DNA from: Acidimicrobiales bacterium
Lineage (GTDB): Bacteria > Actinomycetota > Acidimicrobiia > Acidimicrobiales > RAAP-2
Length of the DNA stretch: 10,286 nucleotides
Direction of reading: 5' to 3'
NCBI GenBank assembly: GCA_030044045.1
Contig: JASHWO010000065.1
Span: forward strand, 1-10,286
The notes under the pieces are model-generated. The model was not told the origin of the DNA and searched no databases. It saw only the letters and a list, made by a program, of their open reading frames with translations. Shown in pieces: positions 1 through 6,889 of this stretch. Both the position numbers and the translations under genes were made by a program. The stretch's first letter is position 1. Each line of letters opens with the position of its first letter.

Positions 1-315
1 GTGCTGTGCATCCGCGTCCTCGGCGGCTCCCGCCGGCGCTACGCCAGCATCGGCGACGTGTTCGTGGCCACCGTCAAGGACGCCATCCCCGGGGCGGCGG
101 TCAAGAAGGGCGACGTGGTGAAGTGCGTGGTGGTGCGGACCAAGAAGGAGAAGCGCCGCCCCGACGGCAGCTACATCCGCTTCGACGAGAACGCCGCCGT
201 GCTCATCAACGAGCAGCAGCAGCCCCGGGGCACCCGCATCTTCGGCCCGGTCGGGCGGGAGCTGCGGGACAAGAAGTTCATGCGCATCGTCTCGCTGGCG
301 CCGGAGGTGCTGTGA
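1..315 (+). CDS. rplN: 50S ribosomal protein L14, 5'-truncated by window edge
   Basis: L14 is a large-subunit protein that binds 23S rRNA and forms an intersubunit bridge next to L19. The 104 visible residues cover the family core: [19 protein letters not shown] at the left edge, then [17 protein letters not shown], the [15 protein letters not shown] segment, and the C-terminal [23 protein letters not shown] ending. L14 is normally about 122 residues, and in homologues the VLCIRV segment starts near residue 19. The GTG at base 1 is therefore almost certainly an internal Val codon, with about 18 N-terminal residues lying upstream of the window. The stop TGA (313-315) shares its last base with the rplX ATG, which suggests translational coupling. 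Nothing is odd apart from the edge truncation. Confidence 0.97.
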   Translation: MLCIRVLGGSRRRYASIGDVFVATVKDAIPGAAVKKGDVVKCVVVRTKKEKRRPDGSYIRFDENAAVLINEQQQPRGTRIFGPVGRELRDKKFMRIVSLAPEVL

Positions 316-623
316 TGCGGGTGGTCAAGGGCGACCGGGTCGTGGTGCGGGCCGGCAAGGACAAGGGCCACAAGGCCGACGTGGTGCGGGCCATGCCGGC
401 CGAGGGCAAGGTGGTGGTCGAGGGCGTGAACGTGGCCAAGCGCCACTCCAAGCCCACCCGGAACACCATGCAGGGTGGCATTATCGACAAGTTCATGCCA
501 CTGCCGGTGTCGGCGGTCTCGGTGCTCTGCCGGTCCTGCGGCGAGCCGACCCGCGTCGGCTACGTCACCGACGAGCAGGGGCGCAAGCTCCGGGTGTGCA
601 AGAAGTGCGGGAGCGAGCTGTGA
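315..623 (+). CDS. rplX: 50S ribosomal protein L24
   Basis: L24 is an early assembly-initiating protein of the 50S subunit that binds the 5' domain of 23S rRNA. The protein is 102 residues, a normal length. The KOW motif is visible at residues 3-30 ([19 protein letters not shown]), followed by [14 protein letters not shown] at 35-48. The C-terminal part carries a Cys4 zinc ribbon: C72-x2-C75 and C95-x2-C98, as in the zinc-containing form of L24. The ATG at 315 is supported by a GGAGG at 303-307 with 7-base spacing, and it overlaps the L14 stop by one base. An upstream in-frame opening to base 6 exists but reads as a shadow of rplN. The gene ends in a four-base GTGA overlap with rplE. Confidence 0.97.
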   Translation: MRVVKGDRVVVRAGKDKGHKADVVRAMPAEGKVVVEGVNVAKRHSKPTRNTMQGGIIDKFMPLPVSAVSVLCRSCGEPTRVGYVTDEQGRKLRVCKKCGSEL

Positions 624-1183
624 GCGTCGCCACCCGTCCCCGTCTGAAGGAGCGCTACCTGACCGAGGTGCGCGACCGCCTGGCCGAGGAACTGCAGCTC
701 GGCAACGTGATGGAAGTCCCCCGGCTGGCCAAGATCGTGGTCAACATGGGAGTCGGCCGGGCCACCCAGCAGCAGTCGCTCATCGAGGGTGCCCAGCGGG
801 ACCTGGAGACCATCACCGGGCAGAAGCCGGTGGTGGCCCGGGCCAAGAAGTCGATCGCCGGCTTCAAGCTCCGCGAGGGAATGCCCATCGGGGTGAAGGT
901 CACGCTCCGGGGCGACCGGGCCTGGGAGTTCCTGGACCGGCTCATCAGCCTGGCCATCCCCCGCATCCGGGACTTCCGCGGGCTCTCCTCGCGGTCGTTC
1001 GACGGGTGCGGGAACTACACGTTCGGCGTGACCGAGCAGCTCATCTTCCCCGAGGTCGACTACGACAAGATCGACACCACCCGGGGAATGGACATCACGA
1101 TCGTCACGACCGCCCGCACCGACGAGGAGGGCCGAGCGCTGCTGCGGGCGTTCGGCTTCCCGTTCCGACAGGAGACCCGATAG
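620..1183 (+). CDS. rplE: 50S ribosomal protein L5
   Basis: L5 binds 5S rRNA in the central protuberance and contacts the P-site tRNA. The 187-residue product is normal for actinobacteria. It has the [15 protein letters not shown]-terminus, the [14 protein letters not shown] strand, the [24 protein letters not shown] segment, and the FSF-like core [28 protein letters not shown]. The C-terminus [25 protein letters not shown] is diagnostic. I chose the GTG at 620, which overlaps the rplX stop as GTGA and has GGGAG at 609-613 with 6-base spacing. An ATG at 596 is in frame but would put eight non-homologous residues inside the L24 zinc-ribbon coding region. Close coupling to rplX is likely. Confidence 0.97.
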   Translation: MSVATRPRLKERYLTEVRDRLAEELQLGNVMEVPRLAKIVVNMGVGRATQQQSLIEGAQRDLETITGQKPVVARAKKSIAGFKLREGMPIGVKVTLRGDRAWEFLDRLISLAIPRIRDFRGLSSRSFDGCGNYTFGVTEQLIFPEVDYDKIDTTRGMDITIVTTARTDEEGRALLRAFGFPFRQETR

Positions 1184-1188
1184 GCACC

Positions 1189-1374
1189 ATGGCGAAGAAG
1201 GCACTCATCCAGAAGCAGCAGCGCACCCCGAAGTACAAGGTCCGGGCGTACACCCGGTGCCGCCGGTGCGGCCGGCCGAAGGCCGTCTACCGGAAGTTCG
1301 GGTTGTGCCGGATCTGCCTGCGGACGATGGTGCACGCCGGGGAGGTGCCCGGGGTGACCAAGGCGAGCTGGTAG
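1189..1374 (+). CDS. rpsN: 30S ribosomal protein S14, zinc-binding type Z
   Basis: This is the short (61-residue) S14, which sits in the head of the 30S subunit near the decoding region. It opens [20 protein letters not shown] and carries the Cys4 zinc site C24-x2-C27 and C40-x2-C43 in the RCRRCGRP...FGLCRICLR context. The C-terminal [11 protein letters not shown] is the family ending. The length and cysteines identify the zinc-dependent form rather than the 89-100-residue, cysteine-free form that some actinobacteria keep under Zur control elsewhere. The ATG at 1189 follows the L5 stop by five bases. The nearest purine-rich stretch (AGGAG, 1170-1174) is rather far away, so re-initiation after L5 may contribute. 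Confidence 0.98.
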   Translation: MAKKALIQKQQRTPKYKVRAYTRCRRCGRPKAVYRKFGLCRICLRTMVHAGEVPGVTKASW

Positions 1375-1378
1375 GAGG
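1373..1378 (+). promoter_or_regulatory. Shine-Dalgarno deciding the rpsH start
   Basis: A perfect AGGAGG overlaps the rpsN stop codon. It is 6 bases before the ATG at 1385 and 12 before a second in-frame ATG at 1391. The spacing favours 1385, giving an [10 protein letters not shown] start, which is the form known from actinobacterial S8 proteins. Confidence 0.8.
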
Positions 1379-1384
1379 ACGGCC

Positions 1385-1789
1385 ATGACCATGACCGATC
1401 CCATCGCGGACATGCTGACCCGCATCCGCAACGCGAACTCGGCCCAGTTCGAGACGGTGACGATGCCTGGGTCGAAGGTGAAGGAGGCACTGGCCGCCAT
1501 CCTCGAGCGGGAGGGCTTCATCGCCGGCTACGAGGTGGCGCGCCAGCCGGGCAGGCCCGGCTCGGAGCTGTCGATCACCCTCAAGTACTCGTCCGACCGC
1601 ACCGGCACCATCGGCGGCATCCGTCGGGTCTCCAAGCCCGGCCTGCGCATCTACGCTCGGGCCGACAAGATGCCGCGGGTGTTGGGCGGCATCGGGGTGG
1701 CTGTGGTGTCGACCAGCCACGGCCTCATGACCGACAAGGAGGCGCGCCGGCGCCACCTGGGGGGCGAGGTGCTCTGCCATGTCTGGTAG
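1385..1789 (+). CDS. rpsH: 30S ribosomal protein S8
   Basis: S8 binds 16S rRNA helix 21 and organises the 30S platform. In E. coli it is also the translational repressor of the spc operon. The 134-residue product shows [20 protein letters not shown] at the N-terminus, the [17 protein letters not shown] helix, and the C-terminal domain with [21 protein letters not shown]-like [22 protein letters not shown], and the closing GGEVLCHVW. It is full length with an intact C-terminus. The 96-base gap after its stop is the largest within the ribosomal run before secY, and it contains repeat copy A. I see no obvious S8-binding mimic near the rplE start, so E. coli-style autoregulation cannot be claimed here. 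Confidence 0.98.
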   Translation: MTMTDPIADMLTRIRNANSAQFETVTMPGSKVKEALAAILEREGFIAGYEVARQPGRPGSELSITLKYSSDRTGTIGGIRRVSKPGLRIYARADKMPRVLGGIGVAVVSTSHGLMTDKEARRRHLGGEVLCHVW

Positions 1790-1793
1790 CGAG

Positions 1794-1869
1794 ACGGCCG
1801 CCGCCGGGGCGGGGGCCCCGGCCATGGCCCCCGCCATACGGAGAAGCTCGGGGTCGGGGCCCCGGGCGG
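1794..1869 (+). repeat. Dispersed double-hairpin repeat, copy A (divergent, enlarged first hairpin)
   Basis: This 76-base element fills most of the gap between rpsH and rplF. Its 3' half (32 bases, 1838-1869) matches copy B in 26 of 32 positions, and all six differences are transitions. Hairpin 1 is a perfect 10-bp stem (1808-1817 with 1826-1835, 8-base loop). Hairpin 2 is an 8-bp stem with one G-U pair (1846-1853 with 1860-1867, 6-base loop TCGGGG), the same geometry as in copy B. The shared edges are ACGGCCG on the left and GGCGG on the right. It ends three bases before the AGAGGAG ribosome-binding site of rplF. No protein is predicted here. Confidence 0.8.
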
Positions 1870-1885
1870 GTAGAGGAGCACGCTG

Positions 1886-2425
1886 ATGTCGCGCATCGGA
1901 CGTTCCCCCATCCCGGTACCCTCCGGGGTCTCGGTGGCCGTGGCCGATGACTCGGTGACGGTGACCGGCCCGCAGGGGTCGTTGGCCCGCCAGCTCCCAC
2001 CCGGCATCACCATCAGCCAGGAGGGTGACGTGCTGCTGGTGGCCCGGCCCGACGACGAACGCCGGCACCGGGCCCTGCACGGGCTCACCCGGTCGCTGGT
2101 GGCCAACATGGTGACCGGGGTGACCCAGGGCTTCACGAAGGAGCTGGAGATCGTGGGCGTGGGCTACCGGGCCAACGCCAAGGGGCCGTCCGCGCTGGAG
2201 CTGGCGCTGGGCTTCTCCCACCCGGTGGTGGTGGACGCCCCCGAGGGCATCACCTTCGAGGTGCCCTCGCCGACCCGCATCGTGGTGCGGGGCATCGACA
2301 AGGAGAAGGTGGGCCAGGTGGCGGCGGACATCCGCAAGATCCGCAAGCCTGAGCCCTACAAGGGCAAGGGCGTGCGCTACGCCGGGGAGCGGGTGCTGCG
2401 CAAGGCCGGGAAGGCGGCGAAGTGA
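1886..2425 (+). CDS. rplF: 50S ribosomal protein L6
   Basis: L6 binds 23S rRNA near the sarcin-ricin loop and the factor-binding site. At 179 residues it has the usual length and two tandem L6 domains. The N-terminus is [15 protein letters not shown], the middle carries [21 protein letters not shown] near residues 75-95, and the C-terminal signature is [22 protein letters not shown]. The start is set by AGAGGAG at 1872-1878, seven bases before the ATG. That ribosome-binding site directly abuts repeat copy A, so the hairpins of the repeat could influence L6 initiation (inference). The TGA stop overlaps the rplR ATG by one base. Confidence 0.98.
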   Translation: MSRIGRSPIPVPSGVSVAVADDSVTVTGPQGSLARQLPPGITISQEGDVLLVARPDDERRHRALHGLTRSLVANMVTGVTQGFTKELEIVGVGYRANAKGPSALELALGFSHPVVVDAPEGITFEVPSPTRIVVRGIDKEKVGQVAADIRKIRKPEPYKGKGVRYAGERVLRKAGKAAK

Positions 2426-2802
2426 TGGCCGGTACGACGAACCCCCGGCGTGTCCAGCGCATCCGGCGCCACGCCCGGGTCCGGGGCAAGGTGTCGGGGA
2501 CGGCCGAGCGGCCGCGCCTGGCGGTGAGCCGCTCCAACCGGAACATCTCGGCCCAGGTCATCGACGACCAGGCCGGGCGCACCCTGGCCGCCGCCTCGAC
2601 GGCAGAGCCGGAGCTGCGCGCCAAGCTGGGGGCCGCCGGCGCGGGTAACGTGACCGGGGCCGACGCCGTGGGCCGCCTGCTGGCCAGCCGGGCCAAGGCA
2701 GCGGGGATCACCCGGGTGGTGTTCGACCGGGGGGGGTTCGCCTACCACGGTCGGGTGGCCGTCCTGGCCGACGCCGCCCGCGACGAGGGACTGGAGCTCT
2801 GA
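2425..2802 (+). CDS. rplR: 50S ribosomal protein L18
   Basis: L18 binds 5S rRNA together with L5 and anchors it in the central protuberance. The 125-residue product shows [27 protein letters not shown] with its basic N-terminal arm, then [24 protein letters not shown], and the C-terminal [26 protein letters not shown], which is the L18 signature. ATG 2425 (TGATG overlap with rplF) is preferred. A GTG three bases upstream would add only one residue and cannot be excluded. The GGGAAGG at 2408-2414 is a modest Shine-Dalgarno for either start. Confidence 0.96.
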   Translation: MAGTTNPRRVQRIRRHARVRGKVSGTAERPRLAVSRSNRNISAQVIDDQAGRTLAAASTAEPELRAKLGAAGAGNVTGADAVGRLLASRAKAAGITRVVFDRGGFAYHGRVAVLADAARDEGLEL

Positions 2803-2806
2803 GGGC

Positions 2807-3355
2807 ATGACCGACGTGCAGTACGAGGAACGGACCATCCGGGTCAACCGGGTGGCGAAGGTGGTCAAGGGTGGCCGCCGGTTCTCGTTCGCCGCCCTCA
2901 TGGTGGTGGGCGACGGCAACGGCCGGGTCGGCTTGGGCTACGGCAAGGCCAAGGAGGCCGGGCTGGCCGTCCAGAAGGGCATCGAGGAGGCGCGGAAGAA
3001 CGTCTTCGAGGTGGCCCTGGCCGGCTCCACCATCACCCACCCGGTCGTCGGGGAGAGCGGTGCCGGCCGGGTGCTCCTGAAGCCTGCTGCCCCGGGCACC
3101 GGGGTGATCGCCGGCGGGGCCGCCCGGCACATCCTGGAGATGGCCGGCATCCGCGACATCCTGGCCAAGTCGCTGGGCTCGTCCAACGGGATCAACGTGG
3201 CCCACGCCACCATCGCCGGGCTGAAGGCCCTGCGCCGGCCGGACGAGGTGGCGGCCCGACGGGGCAAGCAGGCCGACGAGGTGGCCCCGGCCGGGGTGCT
3301 CCGGGCCTACCGCGAGCGTCGGCGCGAGACCGAGCTCTACGCGGAGGTGCGCTAG
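2807..3355 (+). CDS. rpsE: 30S ribosomal protein S5
   Basis: S5 lies at the back of the 30S body, at the mRNA entry tunnel, and affects decoding fidelity. The 182-residue product carries the N-terminal double-stranded-RNA-binding domain: [20 protein letters not shown] followed by [16 protein letters not shown] (residues 35-50). The C-terminal domain has [41 protein letters not shown] and [20 protein letters not shown]. The conserved G-rich loop and its lysines are intact, with no sign of spectinomycin-type alteration that I can judge by eye. The start at ATG 2807 follows rplR by four bases, with GGAG at 2793-2796. Confidence 0.98.
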   Translation: MTDVQYEERTIRVNRVAKVVKGGRRFSFAALMVVGDGNGRVGLGYGKAKEAGLAVQKGIEEARKNVFEVALAGSTITHPVVGESGAGRVLLKPAAPGTGVIAGGAARHILEMAGIRDILAKSLGSSNGINVAHATIAGLKALRRPDEVAARRGKQADEVAPAGVLRAYRERRRETELYAEVR

Positions 3356-3357
3356 CC

Positions 3358-3612
3358 GTGCTGCGCGTCACCCAGGTCCGCTCGGCCATCGGGGTCAAGC
3401 CGAAGCACCGCGGCACGTTGCGGGCCCTCGGGCTCCGGGGCATCGGCCAGTGGAACGACCTTCCCGACCGCCCGGAGATCCGGGGCATGCTGGCCCGCGT
3501 CCCGCACCTGGTGCGGGTGGAGGAGGCGACGGCCGGCGTGGGGCAGGGGCCCCACGCAGCGGAGGAGCCTGGGGTTGGGGCCCCAGGCGGACTGAAAGGC
3601 ACAGCGAAGTGA
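3358..3612 (+). CDS. rpmD: 50S ribosomal protein L30 with repeat-derived C-terminal tail
   Basis: L30 is a small 50S protein, normally about 60 residues; this one is 84. The core is typical: VLRVTQVRSAIGVKPKHRGTL at the start, LRALGLRGIGQWN, and LARVPHLVRVEE ending at residue 56. Residues 57-78 are encoded by dispersed repeat copy B and have no counterpart in ordinary L30. The final six residues (LKGTAK) come from the sequence after the repeat. The GTG start at 3358 has GGAGG at 3343-3347. The TGA stop overlaps the rplO GTG as GTGA, so despite the extension the reading frame still runs into a coupled junction with L15. The core identification is firm. Whether the tail survives in the mature ribosome is unknown. 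Confidence 0.93.
   Translation: MLRVTQVRSAIGVKPKHRGTLRALGLRGIGQWNDLPDRPEIRGMLARVPHLVRVEEATAGVGQGPHAAEEPGVGAPGGLKGTAK
3529..3590 (+). repeat. Dispersed double-hairpin repeat, copy B (inside rpmD)
   Basis: This 62-base element contains two hairpins. Hairpin 1 (3538-3555) has the 7-bp stem GTGGGGC/GCCCCAC with a 4-base loop. Hairpin 2 (3567-3588) has the 8-bp stem GCCTGGGG/CCCCAGGC with loop TTGGGG. They are separated by a purine-rich linker containing GGAGGA. The reverse complement of bases 6829-6889 matches it in about 58 of 63 hand-aligned columns (2 substitutions, 3 single-base gaps). It lies entirely within the rpmD reading frame and encodes L30 residues 57-78. It ends four bases before the likely ribosome-binding site of rplO. 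Confidence 0.9.
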
Positions 3613-4097
3613 AGCTGCACGAGCTCTCGCCGCCCAAGGGCTCGACCCGGCCCCGCCGCCGGGTCGGCCGGGGCATCGGCGGCAAGGGCGGCAAGACCGC
3701 CGGCCGCGGCACCAAGGGCCAGGGCGCCCGCGACACCGTGCCGCTCGGGTTCGAGGGCGGGCAGCTGCCCCTGATGCAGCGCATCCCGAAGCTGCGCGGG
3801 TTCAAGAACCCATTCCGGATCGAGTACACCCCGGTCAACCTGGACGCCCTCTCGGCGCTGGGGACCGACGAGATCACTCCGCAGTCGCTGGTCGCCGCCG
3901 GGCTGGTCCGTCCGGGGGCGCTGGTCAAGATCCTGGGCAAGGGGACGGTGGACCGGCCCCTGCGGGTGTCTGCCCATGCCTTCTCGGCGGCGGCCGAGTC
4001 GACGATCACCGGGGCCGGCGGCAGCGTGTCGCGCGTCCCCCTGCCCTTCGGCCATGGACGGCCGCCCGCCAGCGGTAACGCGCTCATGAACCGGTAA
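3609..4097 (+). CDS. rplO: 50S ribosomal protein L15
   Basis: L15 is a late-binding 50S assembly protein with a long basic N-terminal extension. The 162-residue product opens (GTG) VKLHELSPPKGSTRPRRRVG and has the glycine-rich GRGIGGKGGKTAGRGTKGQGAR stretch within residues 20-43. It continues with FEGGQLPLMQRIPKLRGFKN, VNLDAL, and the C-terminal domain VKILGKGTVDRPLRVSAHAFSAAA. The tail GSVSRVPLPFGHGRPPASGN is somewhat longer than in the roughly 147-residue forms, as seen in some actinobacteria. GTG 3609 forms a GTGA overlap with the rpmD stop, with GAAAGG at 3594-3599 nine bases upstream. That ribosome-binding site sits just after repeat copy B. Confidence 0.97.
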   Translation: MKLHELSPPKGSTRPRRRVGRGIGGKGGKTAGRGTKGQGARDTVPLGFEGGQLPLMQRIPKLRGFKNPFRIEYTPVNLDALSALGTDEITPQSLVAAGLVRPGALVKILGKGTVDRPLRVSAHAFSAAAESTITGAGGSVSRVPLPFGHGRPPASGNALMNR

Positions 4098-4102
4098 CGA
4101 CG

Positions 4103-5389
4103 ATGTTCTCCCGCCTGGGCAACATCTTCAGGGTCCCCGACCTCCGTAACAAGGTCCTGTTCACCCTGGGGATCATCATGCTCTACCAGGTCGGCGCCAA
4201 CGTCCCCGTCCCCGGCGTGAGCTGGACAAAGCTCCAGTCGCTGGAGAAGTCCGCCGGGTCGGCCGGCGTGCTCGGCTTCCTGAACCTGTTCTCCGGCGGC
4301 GCTCTGGTGCGCCTGGCCGTCTTCGGCCTGGGCATCATGCCCTACATCACCAGCTCGATCATCATCCAGCTCCTCTCGACGGTGATCCCGAAGCTGGAGG
4401 AGTGGCGGGACCAGGGGGCGGTTGGCCAGAAGAAGATCACCCAGACCACCCGGTACCTCACCATCGCCCTGGCCCTGATGCAGTCGACCGGCCTGGTCTA
4501 CGCCTTCCACGGCCACGACTCGGCCCTGCTCGGCACCACCGTCGACCTGATCCCGAAGTTCAACATCGCCCTCGGGGCCTTCATGGTGCTGTGCCTGACC
4601 GCCGGCACGGCCATGGTCATGTGGCTGGCCGAGCTGATCACCCAGCGGGGCATCGGCCAGGGCATGTCGATCCTGATCTTCGCCAACGTGGTGGCCACCA
4701 TCCCCGCCGGCGGCAAGGGTATCTACGAGGAGGGCGGGGTCCTGAAGTTCAGCGTGATCCTGGTGATCTCGCTGATCCTGCTGGTGGTGATCGTGTTCAT
4801 GACACAGGGCCAGCGGCGCATCCCGGTCACCTTCGCCAAGCGGGTGGTGGGCCGGCGCATGTACGGCGGGCAGAGCACCTACATCCCGCTGAAGGTCAAC
4901 CAGTCGGGCGTGATCCCGATCATCTTCGCCAGCTCGGTGCTCTACATCCCGGTGCTGCTCTCGAACGTCATCCCCTGGCACAGCTTCCAGAGCTTCGTCA
5001 AGACAAACATCCAGCCGACCAGCCTGATCTACATCGCCCTGTACTTCGTGCTGATCCTGGCCTTCACGTTCTTCTACGTCTACGTGGCCTTCGACCCGCA
5101 CCAGCAGGCGGACATCATCCGCAAGCAGGGCGGGTTCGTCCCGGGCATCCGGCCCGGACCGCCCACCGAGCGGTACTTCGCCCACATCCTGAACCGGATC
5201 ACCGTGCCCGGGGCCCTTTTCCTGGCCTCGGTGGCGGTGGTGCCGTCCATCCTCATGGCGCTGTGGAACCTGAACAAGTTCCCGTTCTACGGCACCACCC
5301 TGCTGATCTCGGTGGGGGTGGCCATCACAACGATGCGCCAGATCGACAGCCAGCTCATGATGCGCAACTACGAGGGATTCCTCAAGTAG
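4103..5389 (+). CDS. secY: Preprotein translocase channel subunit SecY
   Basis: SecY forms the protein-conducting pore of SecYEG in the cytoplasmic membrane. The 428 residues and ten hydrophobic segments fit the family. Approximate positions are TM1 18-37, TM2 67-90, TM3 118-135, TM4 153-178, TM5 186-200, TM6 214-233, TM7 268-290, TM8 305-328, TM9 367-389 and TM10 394-412. Plug-region residues follow TM1, the LAVFGLGIMPYITSSII pore segment is present, and the cytosolic loops carry the SecA/ribosome-facing motifs AKRVVGRRMYGGQSTYIPLK (245-264) and ADIIRKQGGFVPGIRPG (336-351). It starts at ATG 4103, five bases after L15, with no strong Shine-Dalgarno, so re-initiation after rplO is likely. No pore residue looks abnormal. 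Confidence 0.98.
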   Translation: MFSRLGNIFRVPDLRNKVLFTLGIIMLYQVGANVPVPGVSWTKLQSLEKSAGSAGVLGFLNLFSGGALVRLAVFGLGIMPYITSSIIIQLLSTVIPKLEEWRDQGAVGQKKITQTTRYLTIALALMQSTGLVYAFHGHDSALLGTTVDLIPKFNIALGAFMVLCLTAGTAMVMWLAELITQRGIGQGMSILIFANVVATIPAGGKGIYEEGGVLKFSVILVISLILLVVIVFMTQGQRRIPVTFAKRVVGRRMYGGQSTYIPLKVNQSGVIPIIFASSVLYIPVLLSNVIPWHSFQSFVKTNIQPTSLIYIALYFVLILAFTFFYVYVAFDPHQQADIIRKQGGFVPGIRPGPPTERYFAHILNRITVPGALFLASVAVVPSILMALWNLNKFPFYGTTLLISVGVAITTMRQIDSQLMMRNYEGFLK

Positions 5390-5396
5390 GGCCTGG

Positions 5397-6089
5397 GTGG
5401 TACCCGGGGTCAGGCTCGTGGTCCTCGGCAAACAGGGGGCCGGCAAGGGGACGCAGTGCGTGCGCCTGTCCCATCACTACGTGGTGCCCCACGTCTCCAC
5501 CGGGGACATGCTGCGGGGCGAGGTCAAGTCCCGCACCTCCCTGGGGCTCCGGGCCAGTGCCCTCATGGACCAGGGCGAGCTGGTCTCCGACGAGCTCATC
5601 ATGGAGATGGTGGGCCAGCGCCTGGCCGAGCGTGACATCCGGGCCCGGGGGTTCGTCCTCGACGGCTGCCCCCGTACCATTGCCCAGGCCGAGGACCTGG
5701 CCAAGCGGCTGGAGCCGGACCACCTGGACCTGGTGATCGACCTGGAGGTGCCCACCGCCCTGGTCCTGCGCCGGCTGGCCTCGCGCCGGGTGTGCGTGGA
5801 CTGCGGGGCCAACTACTCGGTCAGCAGCCCGCCCCTCAGCAACTGGACGTGCGACGTCTGCGGCGGCGAGGTGGTCCAGCGAGAGGACGACACCGAGGAG
5901 GCCATCGGTCGCCGTCTGGAGCTCTACGAGCGCCAGACGGCGCCCCTCATCGAGTGGTACCGGCGCCACGGACTGCTGGCCCCCATCAACGGCACCGGCT
6001 CTCCGGACGCGGTGACCCGGCGGTGCGTGCGGGCCATCGACCAGCGCAAGGGCGGGACCGGCCCCCGGCGGCCGCGGGGGAACGCGTGA
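5397..6089 (+). CDS. adk: Adenylate kinase, zinc-LID type, with Cys in the DGFPRT motif
   Basis: This enzyme catalyses ATP + AMP = 2 ADP in the cytoplasm. The 230-residue product has the P-loop GKQGAGKGTQ (11-20), the AMP-binding STGDMLR (34-40), and the long-form LID with a Cys4 zinc site C133-x2-C136...C152-x2-C155. It also has DDTEEAIGRRLELYERQTAPLIEWY (164-188) with the catalytic arginines. The normally DGFPRT motif reads DGCPRT (89-94), where Cys91 replaces the usual aromatic residue. The basic tail after residue 200 is slightly longer than usual. The first usable start is GTG 5397, which adds about four residues before the usual beginning; a later GTG (5418) would cut into the first strand. 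The stop overlaps the map GTG as GTGA. Confidence 0.96.
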   Translation: MVPGVRLVVLGKQGAGKGTQCVRLSHHYVVPHVSTGDMLRGEVKSRTSLGLRASALMDQGELVSDELIMEMVGQRLAERDIRARGFVLDGCPRTIAQAEDLAKRLEPDHLDLVIDLEVPTALVLRRLASRRVCVDCGANYSVSSPPLSNWTCDVCGGEVVQREDDTEEAIGRRLELYERQTAPLIEWYRRHGLLAPINGTGSPDAVTRRCVRAIDQRKGGTGPRRPRGNA

Positions 6090-6826
6090 GGCGGACCGGG
6101 CCCGAGCTGGAGCGGATGCGCCGGGCCGGCCGGGTGGTGGCCGAGATGCACGAAGCCACCCGGGCGGCCATCCGGCCCGGGGTGACCACCCGGGAGATCG
6201 ACGCCGTGGCCCGGGAGGTTCTCGAGCGCCGCCACGCCATGTCGAACTTCCTGGGCTACCACGGCTTCCCGGCGGTGGTCTGCACCTCCCCGAACGACAT
6301 GATCGTCCACGGCATCCCCGGCGACTACCGACTGCAGGAGGGGGACATCCTCTCGGTGGACTGCGGGGCCATCGTGGAGGGCTACCACGGCGACGCCGCC
6401 TACACTGCCCCGGTGGGGGAGGTCTCGGCTGAGGCCCGGCGCCTCCTCGAGGTCACCGAGCGGAGCCTGTGGGCGGGGATCGCCCAGCTCACGGCGGGGA
6501 ACCGCCTGCACGAGGTGGGGCGGGCAGTCCAGGACGTGGCCGAGGCGGCCGGCTTCACCGTGGTCCGGGAGTACGTGGGCCACGCCATCGGGACGGCCAT
6601 GCACGAGCAGCCCCAGGTGCCGAACTACTGGCCGGGCAGCCCGGGCCCGACCCTGAAGCCGGGCATGGTGTTCGCCGTGGAGCCCATGGTCAACGCCGGC
6701 GGCCCGGAGACCGTCCTGCTGGACGACGGCTGGAGCGTGGTCACGGCCGACGGGCGGCTGTCGGCCCACTTCGAGCACACCATCGCCGTCACCGAGCACG
6801 GCCCGGAGGTCTTTACTGTGTTGTAG
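6086..6826 (+). CDS. map: Type I methionine aminopeptidase
   Basis: This enzyme removes the initiator methionine from new proteins, acting at the ribosome exit. The 246-residue product has all dinuclear-metal ligands of the type I pita-bread fold: D92 (SVDCGA), D103 (GDAAYT), H166 ([12 protein letters not shown]), E199 (FAVEPM) and E230 (HFEHT). The substrate-contacting H75 (DMIVHGIP) and H173 are also present. These positions are offset by five from the E. coli enzyme. The GTG at 6086 overlaps the adk stop by four bases. An upstream opening in the same frame only shadows adk. There is no N-terminal zinc-finger/SH3-binding extension, so it is the short class. Repeat copy C follows two bases after its stop. 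Confidence 0.97.
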   Translation: MRRTGPELERMRRAGRVVAEMHEATRAAIRPGVTTREIDAVAREVLERRHAMSNFLGYHGFPAVVCTSPNDMIVHGIPGDYRLQEGDILSVDCGAIVEGYHGDAAYTAPVGEVSAEARRLLEVTERSLWAGIAQLTAGNRLHEVGRAVQDVAEAAGFTVVREYVGHAIGTAMHEQPQVPNYWPGSPGPTLKPGMVFAVEPMVNAGGPETVLLDDGWSVVTADGRLSAHFEHTIAVTEHGPEVFTVL

Positions 6827-6828
6827 CC

Positions 6829-6889
6829 CCGCCTGGGCACCCCAACCCAGGCTCCTCCGCTGCGTGGGCCCCCGCCCCACGCCGGCCGT
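6829..6889 (-). repeat. Dispersed double-hairpin repeat, copy C (inverted, after map)
   Basis: Read on the minus strand, this 61-base segment is nearly the same as copy B: shared ACGGCCGGCGTGGGGC start, identical 17-base ACGCAGCGGAGGAGCCT centre, and GGCGG end. On the plus strand it forms the 7-bp hairpin GCCTGGG/CCCAGGC (6831-6837 with 6846-6852, 8-base loop), only a few bases after the map stop. Hairpin 1 is weakened by a one-base loss to about 5 bp. It is the only copy of the three that is antisense to the operon. Confidence 0.88.

Noticed and set aside
1..3. GTG at base 1 as the true start of rplN
   Set aside because: L14 homologues have about 18 residues before this Val. The frame is simply cut by the window edge.
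1790..1885. A small unannotated gene or a broken gene in the rpsH-rplF gap
   Set aside because: No open frame with a start and ribosome-binding site. The gap is explained by repeat copy A plus the rplF ribosome-binding site.
3395..5446. A 683-codon open frame on the minus strand across rplO and secY
   Set aside because: It is His/Asp/Gly/Arg-rich with no recognisable domain and lies fully opposite well-supported genes. Long antisense frames are normal in very GC-rich coding DNA.
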